A stretch of 64,000 nt of DNA, taken from positions 62,001 to 126,000 of the forward strand of contig NZ_FMDF01000227.1 of assembly GCF_900091955.1 (NCBI RefSeq), given 5' to 3'. Each line of letters starts with the position of its first letter. Within the stretch, counting starts at the first letter, position 1. Source of the DNA: Streptomyces sp. Ncost-T10-10d (GTDB taxonomy: Bacteria; Actinomycetota; Actinomycetes; Streptomycetales; Streptomycetaceae). Below the pieces are notes generated by a model, which saw only the letters and a program-made list of their open reading frames with translations, was not told where the DNA came from and did not search any database. A program made the position numbers and the translations under genes. Below, piece after piece: positions 8,431 through 17,892 of this stretch.

Positions 8431-9132
8431 ATGAGCAACGATCAGCCGACGTCCGGTCAGCCGCCCGAGGACGACCCGTTCCTCAAGAAGCCGCAGGAAC
8501 CGCAGGGGCCGGAGCCGCAGGGGCCGCAGGGGCCACAGGGGCCGCCGTCGGGTTCGCCCTACGACAGCGCTCCGCCTCCTCCTCCGCCGCCGTACGATTC
8601 CGGTCCCTACGGCGGCGGTGGTCCGTACGGGGGCGTGGATCCGCTGGCCGGTATGCCGCCGCTCGGCGAGCCCGGCAAGCGGATTCTGGCCCGGCTGATC
8701 GACTTCCTGATCATCTCGATCCCGCTGTATCTGATCTCGTTGCCGTGGGGCGGCGCGGTCGAGATGCGCGACAACACCAGCAGCAACAGCAACTTCAGCG
8801 ATGTCTTCAGCCAGACGTACAGCGCGCACCAGCTGCTCTGGTCGCTGATCGGTCTGGTGGTCTACGTCGGGTACGACACGTACTTCACACACAAGGACGG
8901 CCGGACCATCGGCAAGCGGCTGCTGAAGCTGCGGGTCGCGATGCTCAACGACGGCCGGGTACCGGACACCAGTGCGTCGTTCCTGCGGGCCGTGGTGCTG
9001 TGGCTGCCGGCGCTGCTGTGCTGCCCGTGCCTGTGGTGGCTGATCAACATCGTGCTCATGTTCACGGACAAGCCCTACCGGCAGGGCCTCCACGACAAGG
9101 CGGCGAAGACGGTGGTCGTCCAGACCGACTAG
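8431..9132 (+). CDS. RDD family membrane protein
   Basis: This 233-residue protein has a Pro/Gln/Gly-rich N-terminal third (PQG repeats, a PPPPPPP run and a GGGG segment) and then an RDD domain. The signature is RILARLIDFLIISIPLYLIS, followed by a second helix (LLWSLIGLVVYVGYDTYF), the conserved GKRLLKLRVAMLNDG loop and a third helix rich in Cys, Leu and Trp. The end LHDKAAKTVVV is typical of the family. It is a paralogue of the gene just upstream but lacks DUF2510 and the decapeptide repeats. Its molecular function is not known. Confidence 0.85.
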   Translation: MSNDQPTSGQPPEDDPFLKKPQEPQGPEPQGPQGPQGPPSGSPYDSAPPPPPPPYDSGPYGGGGPYGGVDPLAGMPPLGEPGKRILARLIDFLIISIPLYLISLPWGGAVEMRDNTSSNSNFSDVFSQTYSAHQLLWSLIGLVVYVGYDTYFTHKDGRTIGKRLLKLRVAMLNDGRVPDTSASFLRAVVLWLPALLCCPCLWWLINIVLMFTDKPYRQGLHDKAAKTVVVQTD

Positions 9133-9164
9133 GGGTGCCGGACGCTCCTGGGTCCCTCCTGCGC

Positions 9165-9227
9165 CATACGGCCTCGGTCTCCGTACAGACTCGAAAGCCA
9201 TGTCTGTACGGAGACCGAGGCCGTATG
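9165..9227. terminator. 26-bp perfect inverted repeat, bidirectional terminator
   Basis: The arms 9165-9190 and 9202-9227 are perfectly complementary over 26 bases with an 11-base loop. The element fills the space between the stop of the RDD gene (9132) and the stop of the convergent small membrane gene (9230), so it most likely terminates both. Its stem is unusually long. Confidence 0.85.
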
Positions 9228-9229
9228 CG

Positions 9230-9595
9230 TCAGCGCCGCAGGGAGTGCTCGCCCAGCAGCTCGTCGACACGCGCTGTGGCGCGCTGCTCGGCCGTGCGGG
9301 CTGCCGGGATCGAGGCCTGGACTCCGTCGCGGGCGAGGCCTTCGGCCTCGACGGCGGCCGAGACCGCGTCCTGGTTCGTACGAACTGCGGCACCGGCCTT
9401 CGCCGACTTCGCTGTTTTCGCCCGGGACGGGTGGGGTACGGTCACGGCCACCAGCAGGCCGAGCGCAAGCGCCGCGGTCCCGATGACGGCGATGCCGAGG
9501 CCCGAACCCGTACGGGAGAGCAGCAGCATGGCGAGGGTCGAGAAGACGACGGTGACCGAACCGTAGGAAAGCTGTGCGGCAGTGATACGCGGCAT
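9230..9595 (-). CDS. Small membrane protein of unknown function
   Basis: The 121-residue protein has two N-terminal hydrophobic helices (SYGSVTVVFSTLAMLLLS and GIAVIGTAALALGLLVAVTV) and a charged Ala-rich cytoplasmic tail with coiled-coil tendency (AEQRATARVDELLGEHSLRR). I do not recognise the family. The ATG at 9595 (MPRITAAQ) was chosen because the helices start right after it and a GAGGAC sequence lies upstream; the frame is open for 36 more codons. It converges with the RDD gene at the 26-bp inverted repeat. Confidence 0.65.
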   Translation of the reverse strand: MPRITAAQLSYGSVTVVFSTLAMLLLSRTGSGLGIAVIGTAALALGLLVAVTVPHPSRAKTAKSAKAGAAVRTNQDAVSAAVEAEGLARDGVQASIPAARTAEQRATARVDELLGEHSLRR

Positions 9596-9966
9596 GTCGG
9601 TATCCGTCCTCGGGGCATCGGATGGGCAGTCTCTCAACACGGTCGCACTGTCGAGCGACTCTACGACGGTGGATGCCCGTGAGGAACCGGTAGTAAGCGT
9701 CACCTAACCCGCGGTACCGGTGCACGGGGGGCGCACGGAGTCATTCCGCTCCCCAACCGCGTTCCTTGACGCGCTGGTTGCCTGCAGGGTGAACGTCCGG
9801 ATAACGGAAATGTGCTCCTGCATAGTGCACTTGGCCTGTTCAAGTCAAGGTCTGTCTTTTCTCGCGTAACTCCGGTCGAATGTCGTCACTTGTGACGCGT
9901 ATCCGCGCGCGGCCCCTTCACACCACCCCAGGCCGCAGCCGCGGACGCCGGGGAGGACTGCATCAA

Positions 9967-12366
9967 GTGACCACTAACAGACGGGCGCTTCGCGCCGCAG
10001 CGGTTGTCGTGGCCATGGCCGCCACTGCCGCCACGGCGTCGGCTTTCGCCACTGCCCAGGCGGATGAACACACATCGGGGGCGAAGGCGTCGGTAGTCGA
10101 CCGCCGCGACCCGGGGTCGGCCAAGGGCAACGAGCACGACCTGCAGGGCCCCTTCAGCAAGCAGCAGGACGCCCAGCGTCAGGCCGCTCTGGAACAGGTC
10201 ATATCGGGCGACAAGAAGATAACGAAGCGGGGCGGCTCCCAGGTCGTCAAGCTCGACGACAAGAAGTACGTCGAGCTCGGCCGCGAGAAGACCGACAAGA
10301 TCTTCACGGTCCTGGTGGAGTTCGGCGACAAGGTCGACAACACGACCATGTTCGACCCGGACGGCGACGGCCCGAAGCCGGCCGTCCCGAAGTACGGCGG
10401 CACGCCCGGACCGGCGCACAACAAGATAGCCAAGCCGGACCCCAAGAAGGACAACAGCACCGCCTGGCAGGCCGACTACAACCAGGCACACTTCCAGGAC
10501 CTCTACTTCGGTACGGGCGCCGGCAAGAACTCCCTGAAGACGTACTACGAGAAGACGTCCTCCGGACGCTACTCGGTCGACGGCGAGGTCTCCGACTGGG
10601 TCAAGGTGCCGTACAACGAGGCCCGTTACGGGTCCAACTACTGCGGCTCGACCAACTGCGCCAACGCCTGGGACATGATCAAGGACGGCGTGAACGCCTG
10701 GGCCGCCGACCAGAAGGCCAAGGGCCGTACTCCCGAGCAGATCAAGACGGACCTCGCGAAGTACGACCAGTGGGACCGCTACGACTACGACAACGACGGC
10801 AACTTCAACGAGCCCGACGGCTACATCGACCACTTCCAGATCGTCCACGCCGGTGAGGACGAGTCCGCGGGCGGCGGCGCCGAGGGCAAGAACGCCATCT
10901 GGGCGCACCGCTGGTACGCGTACGGCACCAACGCCGGTGCGACCGGCCCGGCCGACAACAAGGCCGGCGGCACCGAGATCGGTGACACCGGCATCTGGGT
11001 CGGCGACTACACCGCGCAGCCCGAGAACGGCGGCCTGGGCGTCTTCGCCCACGAGTACGGCCACGACCTGGGCCTGCCCGACCTGTACGACACCACCAAC
11101 ACCGCCGAGAACTCGGTCGGTTTCTGGTCCCTGATGTCGGCCGGCTCCTGGCTCGGTACCGGCAAGAACCAGATCGGTGACCTGCCCGGCGACATGACCG
11201 CCTGGGACAAGCTCCAGCTGGGCTGGCTGAACTACGCCGAGGCCAAGGCCGCGACGAACTCGACCCACAAGCTGGGCGTGTCCGAGTACAACACCAAGGA
11301 CAAGCAGGCGCTCCTCGTCACGCTGCCCGACAAGCCCGTCACCACCGCTGTCACGAAGCCCGCCGAGGGCTCCAAGCAGTGGTGGAGCGACATGGGTGAC
11401 AACCTCAACAACACCCTGTCCCGTTCGGTCGACCTGACCGGCAAGTCCAAGGCGTCCCTCGACCTTTCGGGCTGGTGGGACATCGAGAAGGACTACGACT
11501 ACCTCTACACCGAGGTGTCGGAGAACGGTGGCACCAGCTGGACCGCGATCGACGGCACGGCCGACGGCAAGGCGATCCCGCGCGACGCCAGTGACAAGCC
11601 GGCCCTGACCGACGTCTCCGGCACGTACCAGAAGCTCTCGTACCCGCTGGACGCCTACGCGGGCAAGAAGATCGACATCCGCTTCCGTTACGCCACCGAC
11701 GGCGGCGCGGGCGGCGTCGGCTTCGCGGCCGACACCATCTCGGTCAACGCCGACGGTGCCGCGCTCTTCACGGACAACGCCGAGGGCGACGACAACGGCT
11801 GGACCGCCAAGGGCTTCTCCCGCGTCGGCGAGTCGTTCACCAAGGACTACCCGCAGTTCTACATCGCGGAGAACCGCCAGTACGTCAGCTACGACCAGAC
11901 GCTCAAGGTCGGCCCGTACAACTTCGGCTTCTCCAAGTCCCGTCCGGACTGGGTCGAGCACTACCCGTACCAGAACGGTCTGCTCATCTGGCTCTGGGAC
12001 ACCTCCCAGAAGGACAACAACGTCTCGACCCACCCGGGCAAGGGCCTGATCCTGCCGATCGACGCGCACGCCAAGCCGCTGAAGTGGGCGGACGGCACGG
12101 TCATCCGCAACAAGATCCAGCCCTTCGACGCGCCCTTCAGCCGGTACGCGACCGACGGCTTCACCCTGCACAACGCCGATGTGCCGGTGCAGATCAAGCC
12201 GCAGCTCGGCATCCCGGTCTTCGACGACCACAAGGGAACCTACTGGTACAGCGAGAACAAGACCGGAAGTGTTCAGGTCACTGACACGAACACCCGGATC
12301 ACGGTCGTCAGCGAGCCGCGCGACGGCTCGACGATGATCGTCAAGGTGGGATCCTCGCACAAGTAA
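9967..12366 (+). CDS. Secreted M6 family (immune inhibitor A) zinc metalloprotease
   Basis: The 799-residue precursor starts at a GTG preceded by GGGAGG. It has a Sec signal peptide (RRALRAAAVVVAMAATAATA, cleavage probably after ATAQA) and a propeptide-like region. The M6 catalytic domain carries the zinc motif HEYGHDLGLPD at residues 362-372 (His362, Glu363, His366). A C-terminal region resembles the MAM/jelly-roll-like module of InhA proteases (for example WWDIEKDYDYLYTEVSENGG). It is expected to act outside the cell on proteins, probably for nutrition or during development. A terminator follows the stop. S. coelicolor carries a similar gene at this position, from memory. Confidence 0.93.
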   Translation: MTTNRRALRAAAVVVAMAATAATASAFATAQADEHTSGAKASVVDRRDPGSAKGNEHDLQGPFSKQQDAQRQAALEQVISGDKKITKRGGSQVVKLDDKKYVELGREKTDKIFTVLVEFGDKVDNTTMFDPDGDGPKPAVPKYGGTPGPAHNKIAKPDPKKDNSTAWQADYNQAHFQDLYFGTGAGKNSLKTYYEKTSSGRYSVDGEVSDWVKVPYNEARYGSNYCGSTNCANAWDMIKDGVNAWAADQKAKGRTPEQIKTDLAKYDQWDRYDYDNDGNFNEPDGYIDHFQIVHAGEDESAGGGAEGKNAIWAHRWYAYGTNAGATGPADNKAGGTEIGDTGIWVGDYTAQPENGGLGVFAHEYGHDLGLPDLYDTTNTAENSVGFWSLMSAGSWLGTGKNQIGDLPGDMTAWDKLQLGWLNYAEAKAATNSTHKLGVSEYNTKDKQALLVTLPDKPVTTAVTKPAEGSKQWWSDMGDNLNNTLSRSVDLTGKSKASLDLSGWWDIEKDYDYLYTEVSENGGTSWTAIDGTADGKAIPRDASDKPALTDVSGTYQKLSYPLDAYAGKKIDIRFRYATDGGAGGVGFAADTISVNADGAALFTDNAEGDDNGWTAKGFSRVGESFTKDYPQFYIAENRQYVSYDQTLKVGPYNFGFSKSRPDWVEHYPYQNGLLIWLWDTSQKDNNVSTHPGKGLILPIDAHAKPLKWADGTVIRNKIQPFDAPFSRYATDGFTLHNADVPVQIKPQLGIPVFDDHKGTYWYSENKTGSVQVTDTNTRITVVSEPRDGSTMIVKVGSSHK

Positions 12367-12392
12367 TCCCGCATCACCGCAGGTCAGAGCTT

Positions 12393-12428
12393 GATCGGCC
12401 GTCGCCCCCTAGCGGGCGGCGGCCGATC
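12393..12428 (+). terminator. Terminator after the M6 protease gene
   Basis: The arms 12393-12407 and 12414-12428 make a 15-bp stem with one G-U pair and a 6-base loop, followed by GTGTTT. It lies 27 bases after the protease stop. Confidence 0.8.
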
Positions 12429-12490
12429 GTGTTTAGGTGCGTCTTGTTCAGATCCTTATTGACACGACGTCTCACGGGGGAGCGCGGAGC

Positions 12491-12811
12491 ATGGCAGGCG
12501 GAGGGTTCAGCAAGTTGCCGAACGGCAGTGTGGTGGTGGCGATCACCCTGACCGGTCCGACGGACGGAACGGGTCCGGGCACCCCGGTCCGGGTCCTGGT
12601 GCACGCCGCCAACCGGGCCCGCGCGCTGACCCGGCTGCGCAATCTGGGGCTGCGCGCCGTCTACCTCCGCGGTAACGCCGAGCCGCCCACACCGGACGAG
12701 ATCACCGCCGTGCTGCACCACCCGGACGGGATGCTCTGGCGAGCGAGACCGGAGCGGGCCCAGGAGCTCTGGCATCCGATCCGAGCGCTGCTCCGCCCAC
12801 GCACGGCCTGA
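12491..12811 (+). CDS. Small conserved protein of unknown function
   Basis: This 106-residue protein starts at an ATG with GGGGGAG 6-7 bases upstream. It has no signal peptide or membrane helix. Visible segments are a beta-rich opening (GSVVVAITLTGP and VRVLVHAANRARAL), a helix-strand unit (RLRNLGLRAVYLRGN) and a C-terminal helix with conserved-looking Trp residues (MLWRARPERAQELWHPIRAL). The compact alpha/beta pattern suggests a cytoplasmic protein, but I do not recognise the family. It lies between the protease terminator and convergent pncA. Confidence 0.7.
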   Translation: MAGGGFSKLPNGSVVVAITLTGPTDGTGPGTPVRVLVHAANRARALTRLRNLGLRAVYLRGNAEPPTPDEITAVLHHPDGMLWRARPERAQELWHPIRALLRPRTA

Positions 12812-12883
12812 GGCGCGGGGCCGGGGCCGGTCACGGGCGTGAGTGGGTGAGAGCGGTGAGGAATCGCGGCGGCTCTCGCCCGA

Positions 12884-13471
12884 CTACGCCACGACGGGCT
12901 TGCCGGAAAGCTTCACGCCCGCCCTGCGGAGCTCCTCCAGCGCCCGCTCCGTGGTCTCCTCGGCGACCCCTGCGGTCAGATCGAGCAGCACGTGCGTCGT
13001 GAGGCCTGCCCGGACCGCATCCAGCGCCGTTGCCCGCACGCAGTGGTCGGTCGCGATGCCGACCACGTCGACCTCGGTGACCCCGCGGTCCCGCAGCCAG
13101 TCGGCCAGCCCCACACCGTTCTCGTCGAGGCCCTCGAAGCCGCTGTACGCCGCGGCATAGGCACCCTTGTCGAACACCGCGTCGATCGCCCCCGAGGCGA
13201 CCGCAGGGGCGAAATTGGGGTGGAAGCCCACCCCTTCCGTACCGGCGACACAGTGCGCCGGCCAGGTGTGCTCGTAGTCCGGCTGCTCGGAGAAGTGGTT
13301 GCCCGGGTCGACATGGTGGTCACGGGTGGCCACCACATGGCGGTATCCGGGCTGGGCCTCGCCGATCAGGTCGGTGATGGCGGCGGCGACATCGGAGCCC
13401 CCCGCCACGGCGAGGCTGCCGCCCTCGCAGAAGTCGTTCTGGACGTCCACGACGATCAAGGCGCGGTGCAT
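12884..13471 (-). CDS. pncA: Nicotinamidase/pyrazinamidase
   Basis: The 195-residue cysteine hydrolase deamidates nicotinamide to nicotinate in NAD salvage and, in this family, can activate pyrazinamide. The catalytic triad is visible as Asp9 (IVVDVQNDF), Lys102 (FDKGAYAAAYSGFEG) and Cys144 (IATDHCVRATALDA). The metal ligands correspond to Asp51, His53, His59 and His73. It reads in the same direction as pncB and 190 bases downstream of it, so nicotinate made here can feed directly into the next enzyme. The ATG at 13471 is preceded by GGACACCCG, a weak ribosome binding site. Confidence 0.95.
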   Translation of the reverse strand: MHRALIVVDVQNDFCEGGSLAVAGGSDVAAAITDLIGEAQPGYRHVVATRDHHVDPGNHFSEQPDYEHTWPAHCVAGTEGVGFHPNFAPAVASGAIDAVFDKGAYAAAYSGFEGLDENGVGLADWLRDRGVTEVDVVGIATDHCVRATALDAVRAGLTTHVLLDLTAGVAEETTERALEELRRAGVKLSGKPVVA

Positions 13472-13661
13472 GGCGGGTGTCCTTCGGTGGGGGACGGTCG
13501 GCGGTCATGAGGGGCGTATTCGAGCCTAGAGACTCCGGAGCGGCTTAGGGAGGGGACGTCATCAAGCCCGCCGAGGGGCCCCTCCCGCGCGCTTCGGGCC
13601 ATGGGGGAGATCGAGGGCGGAGCGGTGACCGGGCGCCCCGGTCTTCGCCCCGCCGCCCCCG

Positions 13662-14990
13662 TCATATGTACTCCGTGGGAATCACCGGCTCCCCGCGGGA
13701 CAACTGCATCGCCGACATCGGCAGCACCGACCGCGCCGCCATGTGCCGCTCGCGCGCCGCGTCCAACGGCTCACGGGCGATCACCTCACCACCCCTGACC
13801 AGCTCGGCCAGCAGCTGCCGGTCGGCCAGCTCGGCCGGTACGGGGCCGGTGCCGACCACCTCGGCCTCGGCCACCCCGTTCTCGTCCAGTCGGCGCGCGG
13901 CCCACTTGCGACCGCCCGTGGACGTCTTCGCGCCGAGCGACTTCTTGGCGACCGGACGCACCGGCTCCGCGGGGTCGGCGGACACGGCGCGGGCGACCAG
14001 CTTGTAGACCATCGAGCAGGTGGGCTGCCCGCTGCCGGTCACCAGCTGCGTGCCCACCCCGTAGGCGTCGACCGGCGCCGCGGCCAGCGACGCGATCGCG
14101 TACTCGTCCAGATCCGACGTCACCACGATCTTCGTCCCGGTGGCGCCCAGCTCGTCCAGCTGCTGCCGCACCCGGTGCGCGACCAGCAGCAGGTCCCCGG
14201 AGTCGATCCTCACCGCACCCAGCCCGGTACCCGCGACCTCGACCGCCGTACGGACCGCCTCGGCGACGTCGTACGTGTCGACCAGCAGCGTCGTGCCCCG
14301 GCCCAGCGAGTCGACCTGGGCCCGGAACGCGTCCCGCTCGGTGTCGTGCAGCAGCGTGAAGGCGTGGGCGCTCGTCCCGACGGTCGGGATGTTGTAGCGG
14401 AAGCCCGCGGCCAGGTCGGATGTGGTGTCGAAGCCGCCGATGTACGCGGCACGCGCCGACGCCACCGCCGACAGTTCATGGGTGCGTCGCGCACCCATCT
14501 CGATCAGCCCGCGCCCGCCTGCCGCGGCGGACATCCGCGACGCCGCCGCGGCGATCGCCGAGTCGTGGTTGAGGATCGAAAGGATCACCGTTTCCAGCAG
14601 CACGCACTCGGCGAAGGAGCCCTCGACCCGCAGGATCGGCGAGCCGGGAAAGTACACCTCGCCCTCGGGGTAGCCCCAGATGTCACCGCTGAAGCGGTAG
14701 TCGGCCAGCCATGCGAGCGTGGGCCCGTCGACGACGTTCTGTTCGCGCAGGAAGGTGAGCATCTCGTCGTCGAAGTGGAAGTTCTCCACCGCGTCCAGTA
14801 CCCGTCCGATGCCCGCGACGACGCCGTAGCGCCGTCCCTCCGGCAGGCGGCGGGTGAACGCCTCGAAGACCGAGCGCCGGTCGGCCGTGCCGGCCTTCAG
14901 GGCGGCCTGCACCATCGTGAGCTCGTACTGGTCGGTGAAGAGCGCGGTCGACGGCACACCGACCCGTCGCCCAAGGTCCGCAGAGTTCAT
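13662..14990 (-). CDS. pncB: Nicotinate phosphoribosyltransferase
   Basis: The 442-residue enzyme makes nicotinate mononucleotide from nicotinate and PRPP using ATP (Preiss-Handler NAD salvage). Family marks include ALFTDQYELTMVQAALKAGT near the N-terminus, EFGARR-type GLIEMGARRTHE (residues about 162-173), TVGTSAHAFTLLHDTE with the phosphorylated-His region, TLLVDTYDV, and VRIDSGDL for PRPP binding. The length agrees with the family. It is divergent from clpS across 78 bases, with pncA downstream. Confidence 0.96.
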   Translation of the reverse strand: MNSADLGRRVGVPSTALFTDQYELTMVQAALKAGTADRRSVFEAFTRRLPEGRRYGVVAGIGRVLDAVENFHFDDEMLTFLREQNVVDGPTLAWLADYRFSGDIWGYPEGEVYFPGSPILRVEGSFAECVLLETVILSILNHDSAIAAAASRMSAAAGGRGLIEMGARRTHELSAVASARAAYIGGFDTTSDLAAGFRYNIPTVGTSAHAFTLLHDTERDAFRAQVDSLGRGTTLLVDTYDVAEAVRTAVEVAGTGLGAVRIDSGDLLLVAHRVRQQLDELGATGTKIVVTSDLDEYAIASLAAAPVDAYGVGTQLVTGSGQPTCSMVYKLVARAVSADPAEPVRPVAKKSLGAKTSTGGRKWAARRLDENGVAEAEVVGTGPVPAELADRQLLAELVRGGEVIAREPLDAARERHMAARSVLPMSAMQLSRGEPVIPTEYI

Positions 14991-15068
14991 GTTCCGGATG
15001 CTACCTCTATGTCGTCAGAGTGACGAGATCTCGGGTCGTTTGTGCGATGACCCCTCCCGGGTGGCAGC

Positions 15069-15383
15069 ATGGGGTGGGTGAGTGTCGCCCCCACTGAGAT
15101 CGAGCGTCCCGAATCGGCCGAGGAGAGTCTTGTCGTCCCCGAGCCCGACGTCCCCTGGGTGACGCTGGTCCACAACGACCCGGTCAACCTCATGAGCTAT
15201 GTGACCTATGTCTTCCAGGCCTACTTCGGCTACTCCAAGGACAAGGCCCACAAGCTGATGCTGGACGTCCACCACAAGGGCCGCGCCGTCGTCTCCAGCG
15301 GCAGTCGCGAGGAGATGGAACGCGACGTCCAGGCCATGCACGGCTACGGGCTGTGGGCCACCCTCACGCAGGACCGCAACTAG
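15069..15383 (+). CDS. clpS: ATP-dependent Clp protease adaptor ClpS
   Basis: The 104-residue protein delivers N-degron substrates to a Clp ATPase, ClpC1 or ClpA type. A flexible acidic N-terminal arm precedes the ClpS core: LVHNDPVNLMSYVTYVFQAY (the Asn-Asp pair binds the N-terminal residue of the substrate), then LMLDVHHKGRAVV and AMHGYGLWATL. Two starts are possible, ATG 15069 and GTG 15078; neither has a strong ribosome binding site. The DUF2017 gene follows 45 bases later, the usual actinomycete arrangement. Confidence 0.95.
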   Translation: MGWVSVAPTEIERPESAEESLVVPEPDVPWVTLVHNDPVNLMSYVTYVFQAYFGYSKDKAHKLMLDVHHKGRAVVSSGSREEMERDVQAMHGYGLWATLTQDRN

Positions 15384-15428
15384 ACCGATCCTCCTCTGCC
15401 CCGCCCGACCCACCATCGGAGAAAACCC

Positions 15429-16013
15429 ATGGCCGGCCACTTCGAGGCCACCCCCGGCGGCGGCGCGGCCGTCGCGCTCGACGAGGTGGAGATCGCAATC
15501 CTGCGCTCCCTCGCCGTCCAGCTGCTGGAACTGATCGGCCCCGGCGACGAGCCCGCCGAGGGCGCGGACCCGCTCGCCGCCCTCTTCGCCGAGGGGCCCA
15601 GCGAACCGCCCACCGACCCCGCCCTGGCCCGCCTCTTCCCCGAGGCGTACGGCGACGAGGACAGCGAACTGCGCGCCGCTTCCGCCGAGTTCCGCCGCTT
15701 CACCGAGAACGATCTGCGCAGCCGCAAGCGCGACGATGCCCTCACTGTCGTGCGCACCCTGGATGCCCTCTCCATCACCGAGGACGGCGACGCCGTACTG
15801 GAGCTCACCGGCGACGAATGCCGCAATTGGCTCGGCGCGCTCAATGATCTCCGGCTGACCATCGGTACCCGCCTCGAGGTCTCCGACGACGACGAGGGTG
15901 AGGCCGGCTCGCTCTACCGGCTCCCCGACAGCGACCCGCGCAAGCCGATGGTCATGGCCTATCTCTGGCTCGGCGCGCTCCAGGAAACCCTCGTGGAAAC
16001 CCTGATGCCGTAG
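15429..16013 (+). CDS. DUF2017 protein linked to ClpS
   Basis: This 194-residue acidic, helix-rich protein belongs to the DUF2017 family, which is found downstream of clpS across actinobacteria. Visible features are an AVALDEVEIAILRSLAVQLL helix, an acidic middle and a C-terminal LYLTxR-like segment ending AYLWLGALQETLVETLM. It has no signal or membrane segment. Its biochemical role is not established; the steady pairing with clpS suggests a part in Clp-dependent proteolysis. Confidence 0.85.
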   Translation: MAGHFEATPGGGAAVALDEVEIAILRSLAVQLLELIGPGDEPAEGADPLAALFAEGPSEPPTDPALARLFPEAYGDEDSELRAASAEFRRFTENDLRSRKRDDALTVVRTLDALSITEDGDAVLELTGDECRNWLGALNDLRLTIGTRLEVSDDDEGEAGSLYRLPDSDPRKPMVMAYLWLGALQETLVETLMP

Positions 16014-16386
16014 TTCCCGCATGCGGAGTTCCCGATCACTCGTTTGCGGACTTTCCGAGCACTCTTTTGCGGACTTCCCGTCCGGTCATGCATGGTGTTC
16101 GCTCAAAGGACGCTCAAATTCGAATAACGATCCCGTCACCTGAACGGTCTCTTTTGCGGCGACTGGAAACACTTGTCCGCTTTTTCCTGTGGTGTGCCCC
16201 ACATAATGTCCGATGATCCGCCCATGTGACCGTGATAAATCTTCACGACCACTCGAGGACACCACCCATGCTCCCGAGGGCGCTACAGGCCGGCGACCGC
16301 CGGCGGCACTCCATCCATATCCGGGGGGATCAGGACCTGATCCGCAGCCTCAACGGCGCGGATCAGCGTGGAGAAAGGCGCAGCAC
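16014..16386. other. 373-bp regulatory region upstream of the amino acid permease
   Basis: I see no convincing gene here. Near 16030-16080, two imperfect direct copies of a TTTGCGGACTT(T/C)CCG unit occur about 25 bases apart, followed by AT-richer sequence than the surroundings. This may be an operator and promoter region for the permease. Confidence 0.5.
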
Positions 16387-17826
16387 ATGACATCGGCGCA
16401 GGTCGACAAGGGACAAGACGGCCGCAAGGTCGCAGCGGTCGCGGATGCCGGCACGGCGGGCGAGGGGTACCAGCGAGCCCTCGGTGCCCGTCAGATCCAG
16501 ATGATCGCCATCGGCGGCGCCATCGGCACCGGCCTCTTCCTCGGTGCGGGAAAGGCGATCGCCAAGGCCGGGCCCAGCCTCATCCTGGCCTATGCCATCG
16601 CGGGCCTGGTGATCTTCTTCATCATGCGGGCCCTGGGTGAACTCCTCATGTACCGCCCCGTGTCGGGCTCATTCTCCGAGTACGCCCGCGAATTCATCGG
16701 CCCCTTCGCCGGCTTTGTCACCGGCTGGACCTACTGGCTGTTCTGGGTCGTCACCGGAATCACCGAAGTCACCGCGGCCGCCCAGTACATGACGTTCTGG
16801 TTCGACATTCCTCAATGGGTGTCGGCACTGATCTTCACGATCATCCTGTACGGCGTGAACCTGATCTCCGTAAAGCTCTTCGGGGAACTCGAATTCTGGT
16901 TCTCGATGGTCAAGGTGACCGCCATCGTCGGCATGATCCTCATCTGCGCCGGAATTCTCACCCTCGGCTTCTCCGACGCCGGGGACAGCGCGTCCGTCAC
17001 CCACCTCTGGGCCGACGGCGGCTTCTTCCCGCACGGCATCAAGGGCACCTTGCTGACCCTGCAGATCGTGATGTTCGCCTTCCTCGCCGTGGAACTCGTC
17101 GGCGTCACCGCGGGCGAGTCGAAGGACCCGAAGACCGTCCTGCCCAAGGCCATCAACACCGTGCCGTGGCGCATCGCCGTCTTCTACGTCGGCGCCCTCA
17201 TCATGATCCTTTCCGTGGTCCCGTGGACCGAGTTCCAGCCCGGCATCTCGCCGTTCGTCGCCGCCTTCCAGAAGATGGGCCTCGGCATCGGCGCCGGCAT
17301 CGTCAACTTCGTCGTGCTGACCGCGGCCCTCTCCTCCTGCAACTCCGGCATGTACTCCACCGGCCGCATGCTCCGCGACCTCGCCCTCAACGGCCAGGGC
17401 CCGAAGTTCTTCACCAGGCTGACGAAGACCGGCACCCCGCTCATCGGCACCACCTTCTCCGCCGCCCTGATGCTCGTCGGCGTCTGGATCAACTACCAGT
17501 GGCCCGGCGACGCCTTCACCTACGTCGTCTCCTTCGCCACCATCTCCGGCATGTGGGCCTGGATCATGATCCTCATCTGTCAGATCCGCTACCGCGGCCT
17601 CGCGGACCGCGGCGTGCTCCCGCAGTCCACGTTCCGGGCCCCCGGCGCCCCGTTCACCAGCGTCTTCGCGCTGGCCTTCATCGCCATGGTCATCGTGATG
17701 ATGGGCATCGACAAGGACGCCAGGATCTCGCTGTACTGCGCCCCGCTCTGGGCGGCCGTCCTCGGCGTCTCGTACCTGGTGCTCAAGGCCCGTAACCCCG
17801 AGAACAAGGCCTTCGCGAAGAGCTGA
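16387..17826 (+). CDS. Amino acid permease, AAT/APC family
   Basis: This 479-residue transporter has about 12 membrane helices. The family signature is at the N-terminus: RHIQMIAIGGAIGTGLFLGA-like (here ARQIQMIAIGGAIGTGLFLG, about residues 36-55), then GKAIAKAGPSLILAYAI and GELLMYRPVSGSFSEYAREF. The pattern is closest to the CycA/GabP/AnsP type of proton symporters; the substrate (D-Ala, D-Ser, Gly, GABA, Asn and similar) cannot be fixed. The ATG at 16387 has TGGAGAAAGG upstream; an ATG further upstream lacks a ribosome binding site and would add residues atypical of the family. Confidence 0.92.
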   Translation: MTSAQVDKGQDGRKVAAVADAGTAGEGYQRALGARQIQMIAIGGAIGTGLFLGAGKAIAKAGPSLILAYAIAGLVIFFIMRALGELLMYRPVSGSFSEYAREFIGPFAGFVTGWTYWLFWVVTGITEVTAAAQYMTFWFDIPQWVSALIFTIILYGVNLISVKLFGELEFWFSMVKVTAIVGMILICAGILTLGFSDAGDSASVTHLWADGGFFPHGIKGTLLTLQIVMFAFLAVELVGVTAGESKDPKTVLPKAINTVPWRIAVFYVGALIMILSVVPWTEFQPGISPFVAAFQKMGLGIGAGIVNFVVLTAALSSCNSGMYSTGRMLRDLALNGQGPKFFTRLTKTGTPLIGTTFSAALMLVGVWINYQWPGDAFTYVVSFATISGMWAWIMILICQIRYRGLADRGVLPQSTFRAPGAPFTSVFALAFIAMVIVMMGIDKDARISLYCAPLWAAVLGVSYLVLKARNPENKAFAKS

Positions 17827-17892
17827 GGCCACTCCGTACGAACCCCGAACCATCCCCGGACAGTCGCGGCCCCAACGGGCGCGTCCACCATG

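Noticed and set aside
9886..12360. An 824-codon open frame antisense to the M6 protease
   Set aside because: The Val/Arg/Asp-rich sequence is a mirror of the biased third codon positions of the protease gene; no domain is visible.
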